64,000 bases of DNA from Syngnathus acus (taxonomy: Eukaryota; Chordata; Actinopteri; Syngnathiformes; Syngnathidae). Every line of letters begins with the position of its first letter. Positions within the stretch are counted from its first letter, which is position 1. The translations under genes were made by a program, and so were the position numbers. The stretch spans positions 933,476 to 997,475 of the forward strand of contig NC_051089.1 of assembly GCF_901709675.1 (NCBI RefSeq), read 5' to 3'. Positions 1-25,881 of this stretch are shown one piece after another. Under the pieces are notes generated by a model. The model saw only the letters and a list, made by a program, of their open reading frames with translations, made no database searches and was not told where the DNA came from.

Positions 1-3000
1 AAATATCAGCCTGAATTCTTTTTTGATCGAATTAGGAGAAGTGAACGGCTTTAGTGAAACCTCTCCACTGAAGCTGCCATATTCGCTTTTGAGCAGCAGA
101 GGGCAGCAAAGGACAAGCAAACAAAGTCTGCCTGGTGTAAAGTTTGATTTTGTTAACTATGAACGGTTTTCAGCATGGAAGTCGTGTAATTCAAACAACT
201 TATTTTGAAAGAGATACTAATTCTTAATACTGCAATTCCGTAATCATTTATTTTCTCTGTAGGACTATTTTAATACTATTCATTAGATATATTCAATACA
301 ATATTTAAAAAATAAACAAAATACTAATACTGCACAATCCCATTCTTAAAATGTGTTTTACGTTTTAACATGCTGTAAAAATCACCTGTAAGACATTATA
401 ACAATCATAAAATAAAGAAGCGGAACCGCTTTTTTTAAACCTCATCTATTAACAACTTGGCCCATCTGACCATTTTACACTTGAATGGTGATGAACGAAT
501 GTTACGTCATATGTCTGAACGGTTAGACGTCATCATTTCCATGATTTCTTGTAGAGCTAAATTGTCTCAAAATCCAAACAAATGAATTGTGTTCGACCTT
601 GCGACGTCCACCTTGTAAATCACTTGTGATAAATTGTCAATAAGGCTTTGTGTCTTTGTTGCAGTAATGATTGATGATTATGATACAAGGACGTGAAAGT
701 GCTCTTAATTCTCCAATCGGGTTAATGGATTCCCAAAGCATCCTTGACAGGCAGGAAGTGCGGCCCGACGTCCGACATGACAAACGTGCGGCTTCGCTGA
801 ACCAGGCCCAATTAGCAATTTGTGAGTCTGGATTTGACAGGCGCACATTATCTGGAAGGGGGGGGGGGGGTCAACATATTACAAATGCAGTGGGGTCTTG
901 TGGTAACTAAATATTTTTTTTTTTTCATCTGCACCACTTCTAATACAGTGTATGAGTACTTTTTTGCCACCTCTGCTAAGGGTGCACGGGCGTCCAAGGG
1001 GGAACTCAAAACGTCGAGAGAAAAACAATGGTCAGACCTGATTTCCCCAGGGGGCAAATTATTTTTTTATGAGAAGTTTTGCAGGGTGAGCGCAGCATGC
1101 AAAGTGGGAAACGGGGCACCTCCAAGTGTGGAAAGTACATGATTTGTCAGCAAAAAAAGCAGGCCTGAACATTCATGAATCACGTCAAGAACATTCTGGG
1201 CATGATTGGATGCAATCTGCTGCACCAAGAAACTCAAGCTGATGTTTTTATGTTGAATGGTTGCGTTCTTCTACCCCACCGCCCACTTTTTTGGAAATAC
1301 CGCCCATTTTCTTATCCTTCCGCATTTCTCAATCAAAAGGCTATCTTGGATGGAAACGCATTCGACAATTTGAGGGCAACATTTGAGGTTCCATCGACGT
1401 GTTTTTTTTTTTTTTTAATCTCCGCATGACAAAGCCCACTATTACTTGGCCTTTTCTGTGCGTATGGCGTCTTTAAAAAAATGCCTTTAAGATTTAGGAG
1501 CCTTTCTTTGCCCTTTTGACCCATGGCCTGCTAATGGAGTGTCGAGAGCCACTTTGACCGTCAGACTAAACAAAGAGAGAACCGGGGAGCTGTATCGATG
1601 AGCGATAACGTCATCGCAGGCGACACGTCAACACATCGGCGCCTTGAACTTTGCCACCTTTGAACCACGGCGGCCATGTTTAGCTTAAAGGTAGACGACA
1701 GCTTGGGTGGGAGGAATATCAAAGGTCAACCGCGATTCGAACTTTCACAATAAGCGGCGAGCGTGAGAAGCTACATCATCACTCACAAAGATCCAAATTG
1801 AAGTCATTTGCTCAAATAAACACCATTAAGTCAGTGACAATGAACAAAATCAGGAAGTTGCGATCAACAAAAATAAATTCAACTCAAGAAACTTCTGCTC
1901 AGCCATCTCCAACACAGCTATAAACTAAAACCTAAGATTAAGAAAAAATATATATAATAATTCAACCTGCTACTCCATGCAACCTGTTAAGACAACTGCA
2001 ATGGAACAAAAAACAGGAAGTAGCAAACCATCAAAATAAAAGCACTGATGGCGCTGAACAGGTCCAAATGGTTTCGTGGAAGTTGTATGAGTTTTGAAGC
2101 GTTTGCATTTTAAAACGCCACAATGAGGTTCAGTGAGGTCTGAGTTATTAGCTTCTTATCTTGGAAAGTTTGACTTGTAAGATGAATTAAAAAAGGCTTA
2201 GCGGCGGCTCTGAGAGATTAAGAAGTCAAAGGCGCAAATCCTGGTCTGATGAGGTAAAAATGAAGCCGGAGCAACAACAACAAAAAAATGGTCACGGATC
2301 AGCAGAGCGAGCAGCAGCCAGCGCTTACATGCTAAATTGGACTCGTCACAACTGCCACAAATTAGAAAATCACAATTGTTACTCAGATGAAGATTTTTTT
2401 TTTAAGTATCTGTACTTTACTCAAATATTTTTTCAAATGTCTTGTGGTTTGTATTCCCTAAAAACTAACGGTACTTTTTACATGGCACATTTTCTCAATT
2501 CAAAACAATTCATTGGGTAGTCTTCAAATCATTAGAATTCAAATCATGGGTTATTCCAATCGCAATTAATGATGGCGATAAAACACGTTATCAAATATAC
2601 ATGTCAAAACACCAGATAAGTCTAAAACTAATTTAAGATGAATTCAAATAAAAATATACATACATTGAGTACTTTCAAAATGATTTCAAGTGACAAGATG
2701 AATGTGGGAACGTGCCCCGTTGCTCGTCAAGTACTCAAGTAGTGTGTGCGAGTACTTTTTCCACCTCTGTAAATAACGCAGATAGCGAGCAACAGCAGGG
2801 ATTCCACTTTTGCATGTTCGGGCTCGCCAAACGCAGAAACACGACAGCTGAGGGGGATTCCAGCCACCTGCTTGGTTGCCATGGCGACCACCGGAGGAGA
2901 GCCTATTGACCAAAACTGCAGCGGAAGATATTCGGGGCTCACCGGGCCGCGCCCGACCAAAGTATGCCGGCTACAGCTGTGAGTGAGGTCAATGGAAAGA

Positions 3001-6000
3001 TTGGAAGAAACATCTTTGTTTGCATCTCGGCCTCTTAACTGGAATCACAACTGAGGTGGCTTCTAAATCATCGTCGCTAATCACCTTTGCCGCACTTCAA
3101 CATGAAGCCCGACATCTTTTTTCACCATCTCACGGCTGCTGCCCATTCACTTTTGGACTCCCTCGTGACGCTTTGCTCGGCACGTCAACTTTCGCGCTCC
3201 ACGTGAGCGTCCGGCTCGTCCAGGAATAAACGGCAAACACATGTTTGCATGCGTTTGGGAAGGCGCCCGACATGCATGAGAGATGATGATGAGATGATGA
3301 TGATGATGATGGCGAAGGCGATGACAGGTCTGCAGGAGACGCTCCAAACATGTCGGCCGCTCCCGTCCACGCCCAGCGACTCCCCAAAGCCCTGTGGGAA
3401 TGATGTCTGCCTCAGTTTGAGCCCCATTCCTCTCATTCTTCTCTCACTCTCACAATATGTGGCCGCACTGCAACATTGATGCTCGTTTCATGAGCCTTTT
3501 CTTGATTGCGTGTTCTCACTAAGATGAACACCTAAATCCAGACATCTGGTGCAAGCTATCCACTCACAGATCGGTTGATCAGGTCACATCCACTCACATA
3601 TTCTCCTCCACGACAAATCAACTGGCCACCACAGCGGCGTTGAAACCAGCCCAATTAACATACACACAACTGATAGAAAATTTTATTTAAAACCGAAATA
3701 TTATAAAAACAATTCCTCAGACACTGTATGAGAATTAAAGTGGGCTAAATCCAAAGTTGTCCTGAAATAGTGGTCGAAGTCCAAGGCAATGTCAAATCTG
3801 CCACGATTTCATGCAAGACAACATGCAAAATGCACAAGCTTGAAAATGACAACAAGACAACAAAAACAGGAAGTGGCAGTTTGGGGCATTTTGTTGATTA
3901 GATCAGATTGTATTGTTATCGTATGAGCATTAATATGCAACACTTGCACCTAGGTGTGCTTTAGTTGCACCCGAACAAGCATGACAACATCTTTTATAAA
4001 ACAAACGGAGCAAGCGACTGGAGGAAGAAACACCAGCAATCTTACCTTTAAATCTCGCCTTGCACATCTTTCCGTCCGAGTTAGAGATGTTTCAAAATCC
4101 ATCATTGTGGGGTTTAATTCTGTCGTTGGTCACCTGTCAATCAAATCGAGTACTTACAGAAAAAAACATCTCACCGTGCGTTCGGTGGCGGACATTTTTA
4201 ATTTGACTCAGCCAATGAGGAGCGGTGTTACAGTCACATGGTTATCTCTCGGCCAATTGGAGTCAACAACATGCCGTATGCAGAGGTCGGATAAGGTCTC
4301 ACTTAAGGTTGTCAAAAAGTGGCAAATAAACATCTCAATTACTGACTGTACTTGGATTGAACACCTAGAGTTAGTATTTCAAATTAGAATGAATTAAAAG
4401 TAAAATAATAAAAATAAATAAAGTAATGTAAAAAGAATGTAACAACTAAGGTTAAAACTATCAACCAATAATATGAAGAAAAGTGTCAATGTTGATGAAT
4501 TAATACATACAATAACATAGGCTGGGAATTGGAAAATATCTCATGAAACACCAAAGGTCTTTAGATTTTGAAAGAACATTTTTTGCAAGCTCTATTCATT
4601 GATTTCCCGATAGTGTCGTCAGGAAGGTTTAAAAATGTGCTTCACTGCAATAGAATGGCGGCGGCTGCGTTTTTGTCACCTGCGCTGGCTGCACTTCCTC
4701 TCTCCACTTCCTACTTCCTGTCTGGATGCTGTGAAGCTCCTCTTGTCATGCAGAGGAAGCAACGTGTTTGTTTATTTTCATCAGGAAACATCTCATCTTG
4801 TTCACGTTGTGCTCCCATTGTGTGTGTTCCTCGAATTAATTCCCCCCAAAAAATCCAATGCAATTCAACGAGGCTCGATTTTACGCTGATTTCATAAGTT
4901 TTGTCCAATCGTCAGGCTTTTCTGTATCATTGGAACGGAGATGCTTGAGGTCGCTGGGGTCATGTTGGCTTGCTCATGTTTTGGGTCACATACACAAGCT
5001 CGTTCGTGACACGGAATGCTTGGTGTGTCTTCTTCATTGGCCTGTGGAATGCAGACAGATAGACGCACACACTCACACACACCCAAGAGGAGATTTGCAG
5101 GCTATTATTTATCGGTCACTTTGTCTGCTCTTTGTCTATTCGTGGCGTGCAGCTGTGATGATGAACATGAACCACTTGGACTGGATGATGCATTCACTGA
5201 ACGATGCTTTCCCATAAGAAGGCAAATTCCAACCTGCATGTGGAGGAAAAGCTCGACCGATTTTCAATTTTAGTCCGTGGCGGTGTTCTCAATTGAACTT
5301 GATTTTATCTTATTTTGATGTTTACCCTGCGTGCCTTGAAGGTTTCATGGTCATCTGAGGTTGAATCTGCGCTCGTCTGGCAACATACTAGTAGTAGTTT
5401 CCAACTGCTGGACCTTTGGAGGTTTACGCACATACACACACGGGTGGTGGGAAGGAGATGATGTCACTTGCCTTTCAGTTACTGCGCTTCCTGCCGTTTC
5501 CGCCATCTCGCCGGCCCATTTGGGCACTTGCGTCCTCACCTTGGCCGGGACGGACGGCATCAGAGGAAGCGCACGCCCTAAACTGCTTGGAGATGAAGCG
5601 CCTTTCCATATAAATGCTCCTTTGAAAGCCTGACTGATTAGTGACGGCGGCTGTTGACGTGGCTCACTGGGTCAATTGTACCCTGACTTTGGTTTTGCCA
5701 TCAAAGCGCACACACACATCAAGCTATTGTGGACAACTGAAGGCCAGATTAGCCAGTCAGCGAAGCCCCGCATTAAACATTAACCCATGACGGAACTAGA
5801 CAAGGTTACTGATCACTATCACTTTGTGTAAGTGCGTTAAATGTGACCCTTGAGGCCACACATGCGTGTTTGTTCGCATTTGTGTTGACTTGAAACACTC
5901 ACAAAGACGAAAGTGACCAGGAATACAATGAAGACTCATGTTTGACAAGCCAAGAAAAGAAGGAAAATGGTCAACGTACGTACGCAATGTCGTGCACGGG

Positions 6001-6340
6001 TGGGTTCACACCGGGACGAGACCGAGTGTCACCTTGTGACAATTTGAGAAATATGCAGCACACACCAACATAATAGAAAGACGCCACCAGTGCATTAGCT
6101 GGTCTGTGTCCAAGGCTGTGATTATGACAATTGTTGCGGTAGACCCGCATTTAAAGTTGGTTAAGGGCCCACTGTCTCCAGACACACACACACTCTGCTG
6201 CTTGTCATGAGGTTTACTGGCACCATCTTGTGCTCGCAACATAAATTTAAATAAATAAATAAATAAAGACAGCCGAGTGAGAGGCTTGTTCTTCAAAAAA
6301 CTCCTAAACCAATGTCCTGCAGCATAAAAAACCCCAACAC

Positions 6341-6385
6341 ATTTATTTATTTATTTATTTATATGTATTTATTTATTTATTTTAT
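6341..6385. repeat. ATTT-type simple repeat
   Basis: Interrupted run of ATTT units, followed by AT-rich sequence to about 6590. It is seen directly and has no coding potential. Confidence 0.85.
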
Positions 6386-6980
6386 TTACGTATTATTTAT
6401 TCTTATTATATCGTATATATTATTATACTTTATATACATTTGAGTACTTTTGAAATTACTATTTTCTACAAAGTATTTACAGCGTAAAGCTATTTATAGC
6501 TTTTTTATTTTTTTATATTTTTATTTTACTTTATATACATTTTAGTACTTATAATCTTACTTTATTCTACAAAATATTTATAGCTAATAAAATCATGACG
6601 CTGGATTGCCTGAGCAACTTCTATGCAGTTTAGACACAATCTGTCTTTTGAGCACTGAAAGCACACTTTACCTACCTAGCACATGCGTGTCATATTTGTG
6701 TCCCTAATTGAACAGCCGGTGATTGTATTGTACGTATTTGTACACACATCCCTTTTCCAACGTATCATTGCTTTGAATCAGTGCAATGACACAATAGAAC
6801 ATTCTTGTGCAAATACACACACATATGTAAAGTGACGAATCCAATCAATTCACCTCAACGTATATTTATGTGGTCTCGCCCTTCCTTCTGTAGGCATCCT
6901 CCCACCGTAACCCCCCCTAACCCTGCACAGACTCAGTAAATGAGATAAGACCACTAATGTGATTGGGGGGGACGGGGAAG

Positions 6981-7032
6981 AGAGAGAGAGCGAGAGAGCG
7001 AGACACCGAGAGAGAGAGAGAGAGACAGAGAG
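6981..7032. repeat. GA-rich simple repeat
   Basis: Imperfect GA repeat broken by GAGC and GACA units. The purine tract is on the plus strand. Confidence 0.85.
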
Positions 7033-10000
7033 ACTTTGTAATTTAATAGAAACTCCATCAGGCTAATGGACTGACCGCTGGCTTGCTGCACACACACACG
7101 CACACACACATAGTCATTTAAGTTAAACATACATTCTGTGATGGTCTTCCACATGTGCTGTGTGCTATTCTGCTCATTATCTTGACTGCGTTCCGTAATT
7201 TTACAAGCCGTCTCACTATTTGTTGTGTTGATGACAGGTTGCAGTGACAGACGCTACGCGCACAGGTGGAATGTGTAGTTCTGTTTTGTTTTTTCCACGT
7301 CTTAATGAAAGCCAGAAGCTTTGCAAAGGCCTCATTTGAACGTCAAATTGTCTCATCTGCACACATTTAGAAGAAAGACAGGAACAGATTGAATGATAGT
7401 TCAAATTCAGCTCAGGGAGGAAAAGGGGAATGTTTAAAACACAGACATGAAACGTGTTGGACTATTGATTGGCTTGTTTGACTTTCAGTCTGCTCTTGTG
7501 TTAATGATTGACTTCCTGTTTGAAGTTGTCTTGGAAAATGCACTTCATTGTCAATGACAATGAAATTGACCGTCATGTAATGAACTGAAGTCTTCAGTAT
7601 TTCTTGTGTTTAAAATTTGATTTGATTCAGACTACTGTCAAATACAATTATACGCTTCAGCTCAATGTAGGTTGGAAAAGAGTGTTTTGGAGAGAGAGAG
7701 AGAAAAAAAATCAATATCTACCACTGTGAACAATGTACTTCCTCCCAATGCGGTCGTGCCGTAGCCTGCTTTGTGTCTTCCAGCCTTTAAGTGCTGATTC
7801 TGCTTCCTCTGGGTGGCACACAAGGCCCCGGTGTCCCGTGTGAGACAGGAAGTAAGGCCCTACGGAGCGTGACCTCAGCGCAGGAAGCCCAAGGCCCGGG
7901 CCCGGGCCCAGGCCCAGGCCCGTGCGACCAAAGCAAACGTCCTCAAATACTCTGCTTCAAACTAACGGAGATTGAGCAAAAAACAAAACATTTGAAAGTG
8001 TTTATTTTATTGAATTATCGTGTACATGTCCAGCATGGCTTTGTTAAAACACTCGACTAGAGGTGAACGCACACAACACTAATGTATAAAATCAAAATAA
8101 TCAATCGACTAATTGGAATGTTATTACCACACAGCAAAAAAAAAAAAATCCGATAAGACACAGACGATAGAATCGCGGTGACAAAAGGGTGAGATGCCGA
8201 CAACCATGAAGGACCTCCTGATCACATCAGCCGATAAAAAGCTGCGTCAAAGTTTTTGCTGGGAGGAGAGCTGCGTTCAACACAGTCACTTTGAGGGAGG
8301 TTTCAGAAGGACCAAGGACTAAACCGGTTTTGATGTTGGGGGTCACGGCGGCAATTGGCTCAATATGGCTGAGAGTCACCTTGACAACTGAGAATGATGG
8401 ATTTGAACCCGAACGGTATTCTGCCAATTCAAACTGAACCGCTGGTTGGAAATGGGACTAAATTTTGACCGTATTAGTGCGTGATATGATATGCTGAACA
8501 AGCATTTCAATCACGGGCATTTGAGTCTTATACAAGACAAGTAGATCAAGGGCATCTCACAGAGATTTTTTTTGCTGAGTCACCCTGGTCATCTGGTGTC
8601 GACTGATCACGTCTAGAGGTGAAAAGCAGGAAAGAAGAGACATGGGGGGTGGGAGGACGGAGGTCTGCTTTTAGCGCTGATTAGCTGCCACCACCCCCCC
8701 ACATTGAAGACGGACAGATGACACCGTTTCCTGGCAACCGCCATTGAGTGTTTCCTGTCAACGCCGCCGCAATATGTCCAGTTAGCTCTCCCACTGCGGG
8801 GATCTCATGTTAGAGCTTTTAATTGGCCAAAAAAAATAATAAATGCTGTCATTGTTACACTGACACGCAGATCGCCAAGTATAGGTATGTTCTTAGCAAA
8901 TTATTTTGCCGATGCTAATGCTACGGCTCTTGAACCTGGGTGGGACATTAGCTTGATAAGCTAATAGCGTCAGGGGGAAGGGCTGCTCATCTGTCAGTGG
9001 CCTTTAAAGTTAGTAAACACAAAGCTTTTCCACTGGAAGCTCAGGTTTCCTTCGCAGCCAGCTGCTGCTTGGCTACACAGGGAATTTGGGTCATGTGGCG
9101 CGCTGCCAGCTAGTCCCCTTTCCCACTAGCCCTCCTTGCCTGAGATCTACAAACTGTGCTTAATCCTCACTTCTTTCCTTGTCTCAAAAGGCAAGCAAGC
9201 AAGCAGGCAGGCAGGCAATATGTTCTCTCCATGCATGTGAAACCTGAGCATCTAAGCTAACCTGAGCCGCTCAGATAAAACATCTCCCACTGAAGTCACG
9301 TTTTGTGTTAGCGTGTAGCTCGCTAGCTTCACGTGAAGCTGAAATACATAGACACACACACACACCAGATTTTGCCGACCGTGTTAGTAAAACATGCTAA
9401 TTAGCACCGTTCTTTTCGTACCTGTAGTGGTGATGATTGACCAAGCGCTAACTACGCTGATCGTCTGGGAAGAGCTAACAAGACCAAAATCATTTTGCCA
9501 TTTGGCTTTTTTCTTTTGCATTTTTTGTTGTTCAATACTTTACTGGGATGGCAAAGGGATAAAACGTGACAAAAACCACAAAATCCAAAATGGAAGCGCA
9601 TCATTTGTTCTTGCCAGATGAAAGCGTGTTTGGGGTTCTCGGGGTTCAAGGCTTGGGGTCAACCGGGGTCCGGTGAGCACACCTGCTGCTTTTTAATGAA
9701 GTAGATTAGCTGCCGTTCACATGAGATCCGGCTGGCCCACCCGGGACCGCCTCCAACCGCCGCACCACCTTTACAAATAAGTGCCCGCTGTAAAAAGTCC
9801 ATTAGAGGCCGAGCGCAACATTAACGGCCGACTTGTACTTGTCACGTCCCGTTTGAAACCCACGGAGGGAGCCCGGCTTCGACCCCCACCCCACCGTGGT
9901 GGAGGCAACGGGTGGTCTTCCTGTGTGACTTCCCAATTCCCCGCTTTGAGTGAGACGCATAAAGTTGAGTGTTTACAGACACTTTTTTAACATCTACCCA

Positions 10001-10720
10001 AGAAGGCAAAGATAGAAATCAACCTGGCTCTTATTTTGGTCAACCAGCCAAGAGTGTCAACCACTGTTACACAATATTGCTATTACACACAAATTCGAAA
10101 TGTACACAAATTCCTGAGCAACGGGACAGAATCTCATCGAGGAGTTTGGCTTCTTGTCCCGTTGCTTGATAAATTTGGCTTCGGGGGCTGTTTTCTTTTT
10201 TCTTTTAAAGAAGGTGGGGTTCAGGCTCCCTCTGAATGTAAACTAAGTGTACCGCGGTGAGAGGTAAGAGGGGCAGTCAGGACTAAAATGGACTTCCTGG
10301 TTTGGAGATCAACCAATCAATCAAAAATAAACAAAAACAACAACTGCGTCACACCCAATGAACAGAAACAATGTGCAAACTTGTCTCGTATAAATAGACT
10401 ACAGTCGATGCACCGTGGAGGGCCAGCCAGGCTAGGGATGGATGGTCGCTTGACTCGTTTTCCTGGATGGATGGATGGATGGATGATTGAAATGCATAAA
10501 CGTGTCAAAGCATTAAAGCAAACGAATGTCTCTACTTCAAGTTTCTTGCTACTATTCATTTCGATTCAGTATGCATATCGTCAGTCTTAAAGGCCCTCTG
10601 AGGGAAACCGTAATGATGACGTTTTCAGTTTGACGCGGATTGCGACGAATCCACAAGCGATCGATCCGTCGATGGATTGTAATGTCCATCCCCAGTCAGT
10701 ACAGATTGAGATTTCAGGGG

Positions 10721-23160
<12,440 letters not shown>

Positions 23161-25881
23161 GGTGCGCCGGTTGTTGGGAACGCAGTGCAATACGATGAGA
23201 AAAGCGACTATGGCGTGGGTCTTCTTGTAGATAGGAAAAAAGCCAGGCAGGAAAAGAAGGCGACTAGAGGCTGACTTGCACGCCGGGAAGGAGCTCCACG
23301 CAGCGGGGGGAGACGGGCTGAGCCTCCATGGTGGCTTCTGTCAAGAGGTTCTTTCAAGTGTCTTTAAGTAGGCAGATGCAAAAAGGAGTGCCGAAGTTTG
23401 TTTCCTGAGGATTTGCAACTTCCTCCTCTCGAGATAAGAAAGCGACCCTGAGAAAAAGAAAAAAAAAAGGGAGAAACTCCACCGCACCTGAGAGCCTGCT
23501 TGGAAGCGGTTTGTCACGCCTCGATATGAACTTTGGAGCCGGTGCAACGTGGGAAAAACGAAACAAACAACTAAAAACAACACTCGGCTGAGGGTCCGGA
23601 GTCAATAGGTTTTATTCCGCCGGCAGGACGAGCAGGACCGCAAGTACGCGAGTGATGAGCTGCGCGTGAGCGTGTCCATGTCAAACGTGCGGGAGCGCGC
23701 AAAAAAAAAGCGTGACCAACCGGAAATCATGTGTGCGCAAAATAAAAGGGCCTTCAGCAAAATAAAAATCTAAAGACTGTGCTCTACTAGAGCCCGTCTT
23801 TCACTGTCACAACTATTCCGTTTGTGTACATTCAATTGAGAACATACGCACAACCACGTGAATGCAAAATCGGAGTGGAGAGACTGCAATTTACTTTTAT
23901 TTTGAAAGACAGACTTTGTCGTGGACTGAGGGGGGGTGGCTGACATCAACAACCTTTGTGTGGAGGGAGGTGGTGAGCAGCATGGAAACACATGCAAGCA
24001 CACACTCATATATATAGATAGATATATATTTTTATTTTTATTTGTACTAAGACTACCTTCCAGCTTGCATGACGGATAAATGATCAAATCTGACTTTATC
24101 ATGTAGCTACTGTCTGATTGGAAGAAACCACATGTGCTTTGGTCCACTCTGCTGAAGAAGGCACAAAAGGGCCTTACTTCCTGCTGCGCTTGCTCTCATT
24201 TCCTCTGGCCGTGAGAGGGAAAGACACGTCGATATAACCGCATTTTTATCTGGCGACTTGATCTGAGACCCCCAGGAAGGCGCTGCCAACATAATTGCCG
24301 CATTTAAAGGTTATTGGCCAAATGTCGGCTCCATTTTTATCAAGCGGGGCTCAGCTTTGAATGTGCGTGTCCTGTAATTGGCTGATTGACTGGCAAGCAA
24401 TTCTTTCCCATGTTCAGGTGCTCCCACAGATGTTCCAATGCTAACACTGAGCTGCAACCAAAACAAGAAGACACCAAAACAGCAGAGAGCAGCAGTCATT
24501 AAGCCCAAATGAAGTGTGGAATTTTCCTTTGTGCTGACACATGAAAAAGGAGGCCCATTTACAGTCAGAGAAACTTGCGCTTTTCATCCCACACAGCAAC
24601 AGCTGCTTGTGCTTGTGAGTCAGCGTGCGTCTCTACGGGCGCTTTGCAAGCAGGTGAGCGCCGCCGCCGCCGCCGTGGTTCATAGAAGGTCGTCTCCCAG
24701 CCCCGAGGCCAACCTGCGAATCCGCTTGCACGCAGATAGTTCCTCAAAAACAAAGCTGTCAGCAACATGCGGCAAATCCCATTGAGGCGCTTCTTACCTC
24801 ACAATATACAGGAAGAATCGCGGCCAAACTTGAAATGCACCTGTCGCCGTCATGTTCTGTGGGTATAGAATTGTTTATATTGAGTTCCCCGCTCTTCTGT
24901 GACTTTTTGTTTCTGGTTGGAGCTATCTGTTGAGACCAAACGGTTTAGCTACTTCGACTTCTGATGTTTTTCAGGATTTGTTTAGCTTTGTGTTTTCTTG
25001 AAATTGAATGACTTTAACTGTGCTCATTATATGACATGGGAAATCACGAGGGCCATCTCACAAATACGACGCTGAGAGCATCTGTTGCCAAAGCTCCAAC
25101 CACAGCATAATCTACATTAAAAAATGATGAAGGTACACATTACTATTCAACCATAAACTAGTGTCATAAAAATGTGTTATGAGGCTGCATGTTAAAAAAA
25201 AAAGACAGTTACTTACAACTGACAGCTGACTTGCTCTCTCTTGCTCCCTCCCTCCCTCGCTCTCACTCACTCACTCACTCTCCAATCATATTTAGCAAAG
25301 CCATGCATGAACATGTTTGGATAGCCATTTCACGATCATGTCGGCATTTTTGTCGCACACATTCTTGTGTAAAAATTCAATGGAGTTCTCTGGAATCTCT
25401 TAATGCGATACTGCCCCCACACGGCAAATGTATTCTATTGCAAGCCGGATGCCCATTACGATTTTTTTGAAATGCGTTTAAATACAAAAGCACTGCATTT
25501 GTCTCCGTAGGACAGTCGTTGTGATCGTTTTTATTCAAGCAACAGCTTGATTAAAACCAAATTCCGAATTGTTGAAAACAAGTTCTCCCATCGCAGGCGA
25601 GCTCTGAGGCGAGTTCTGACAGGACGCTGACATTTTCAATGACGTCACTACGCATTTACGTCGAGATGGCGCATGTGGCCTAGCTCTTCCGATTGAACCG
25701 TTTCCATGACGTTTGAGCGAATCAGATTTGACCTTTTTATTAAATTGAGGGGAAGAGTAGAGAACGCCCCCCCCCCCTCCTCTACATTAAGCAAGAATTA
25801 CTGGACGTCAACAAAACAGGCAGACATTATTTTAAAAAGAGCAAGAATAGGATTTATTCGTCATGGAGGGTCTCTGACGGC
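23161..25881. other. Intergenic: mmp15 upstream and adgrg downstream
   Basis: About 2.7 kb between the minus-strand mmp15 start codon and the stop codon of the minus-strand adhesion GPCR. The left part (to about 23700) should hold the mmp15 5' UTR and promoter; CpG-bearing stretches near 23630-23700 fit, but no TATA box or start site can be fixed. A CCG triplet run near 24661-24675 and CTC/CACT-rich sequence near 25240-25280 are present. No exon was seen. Confidence 0.6.
25853..25858 (-). terminator. Poly(A) signal AATAAA for the adhesion GPCR
   Basis: TTTATT on the plus strand reads AATAAA on the gene strand. It begins 24 bases beyond the TAA stop, so the 3' UTR may be unusually short. Confidence 0.55.

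Larger units (their letters stand above)
1..10720. other. Gene-poor stretch, no recognisable gene
   Basis: Both strands were read and no exon of a known family was found; open frames are short (longest 147 codons at 3954-4397) and resemble nothing I recognise. The right end must hold the 3' UTR of the minus-strand mmp15 gene. Low-complexity tracts include an ATTT-rich tract near 6341-6385, a GA-rich tract at 6981-7032, a GGCCC-rich tract near 7890-7922, a CAGG/CAAG tract near 9190-9217 and a GGAT tract near 10465-10485. Two CCAAT-type boxes lie near 4213 and 4253, but no transcript can be tied to them. Confidence 0.6.

Noticed and set aside
3954-4397. 147-codon plus-strand frame
   Set aside because: Biased composition, no motif and no neighbouring exon; length is within chance for this region.
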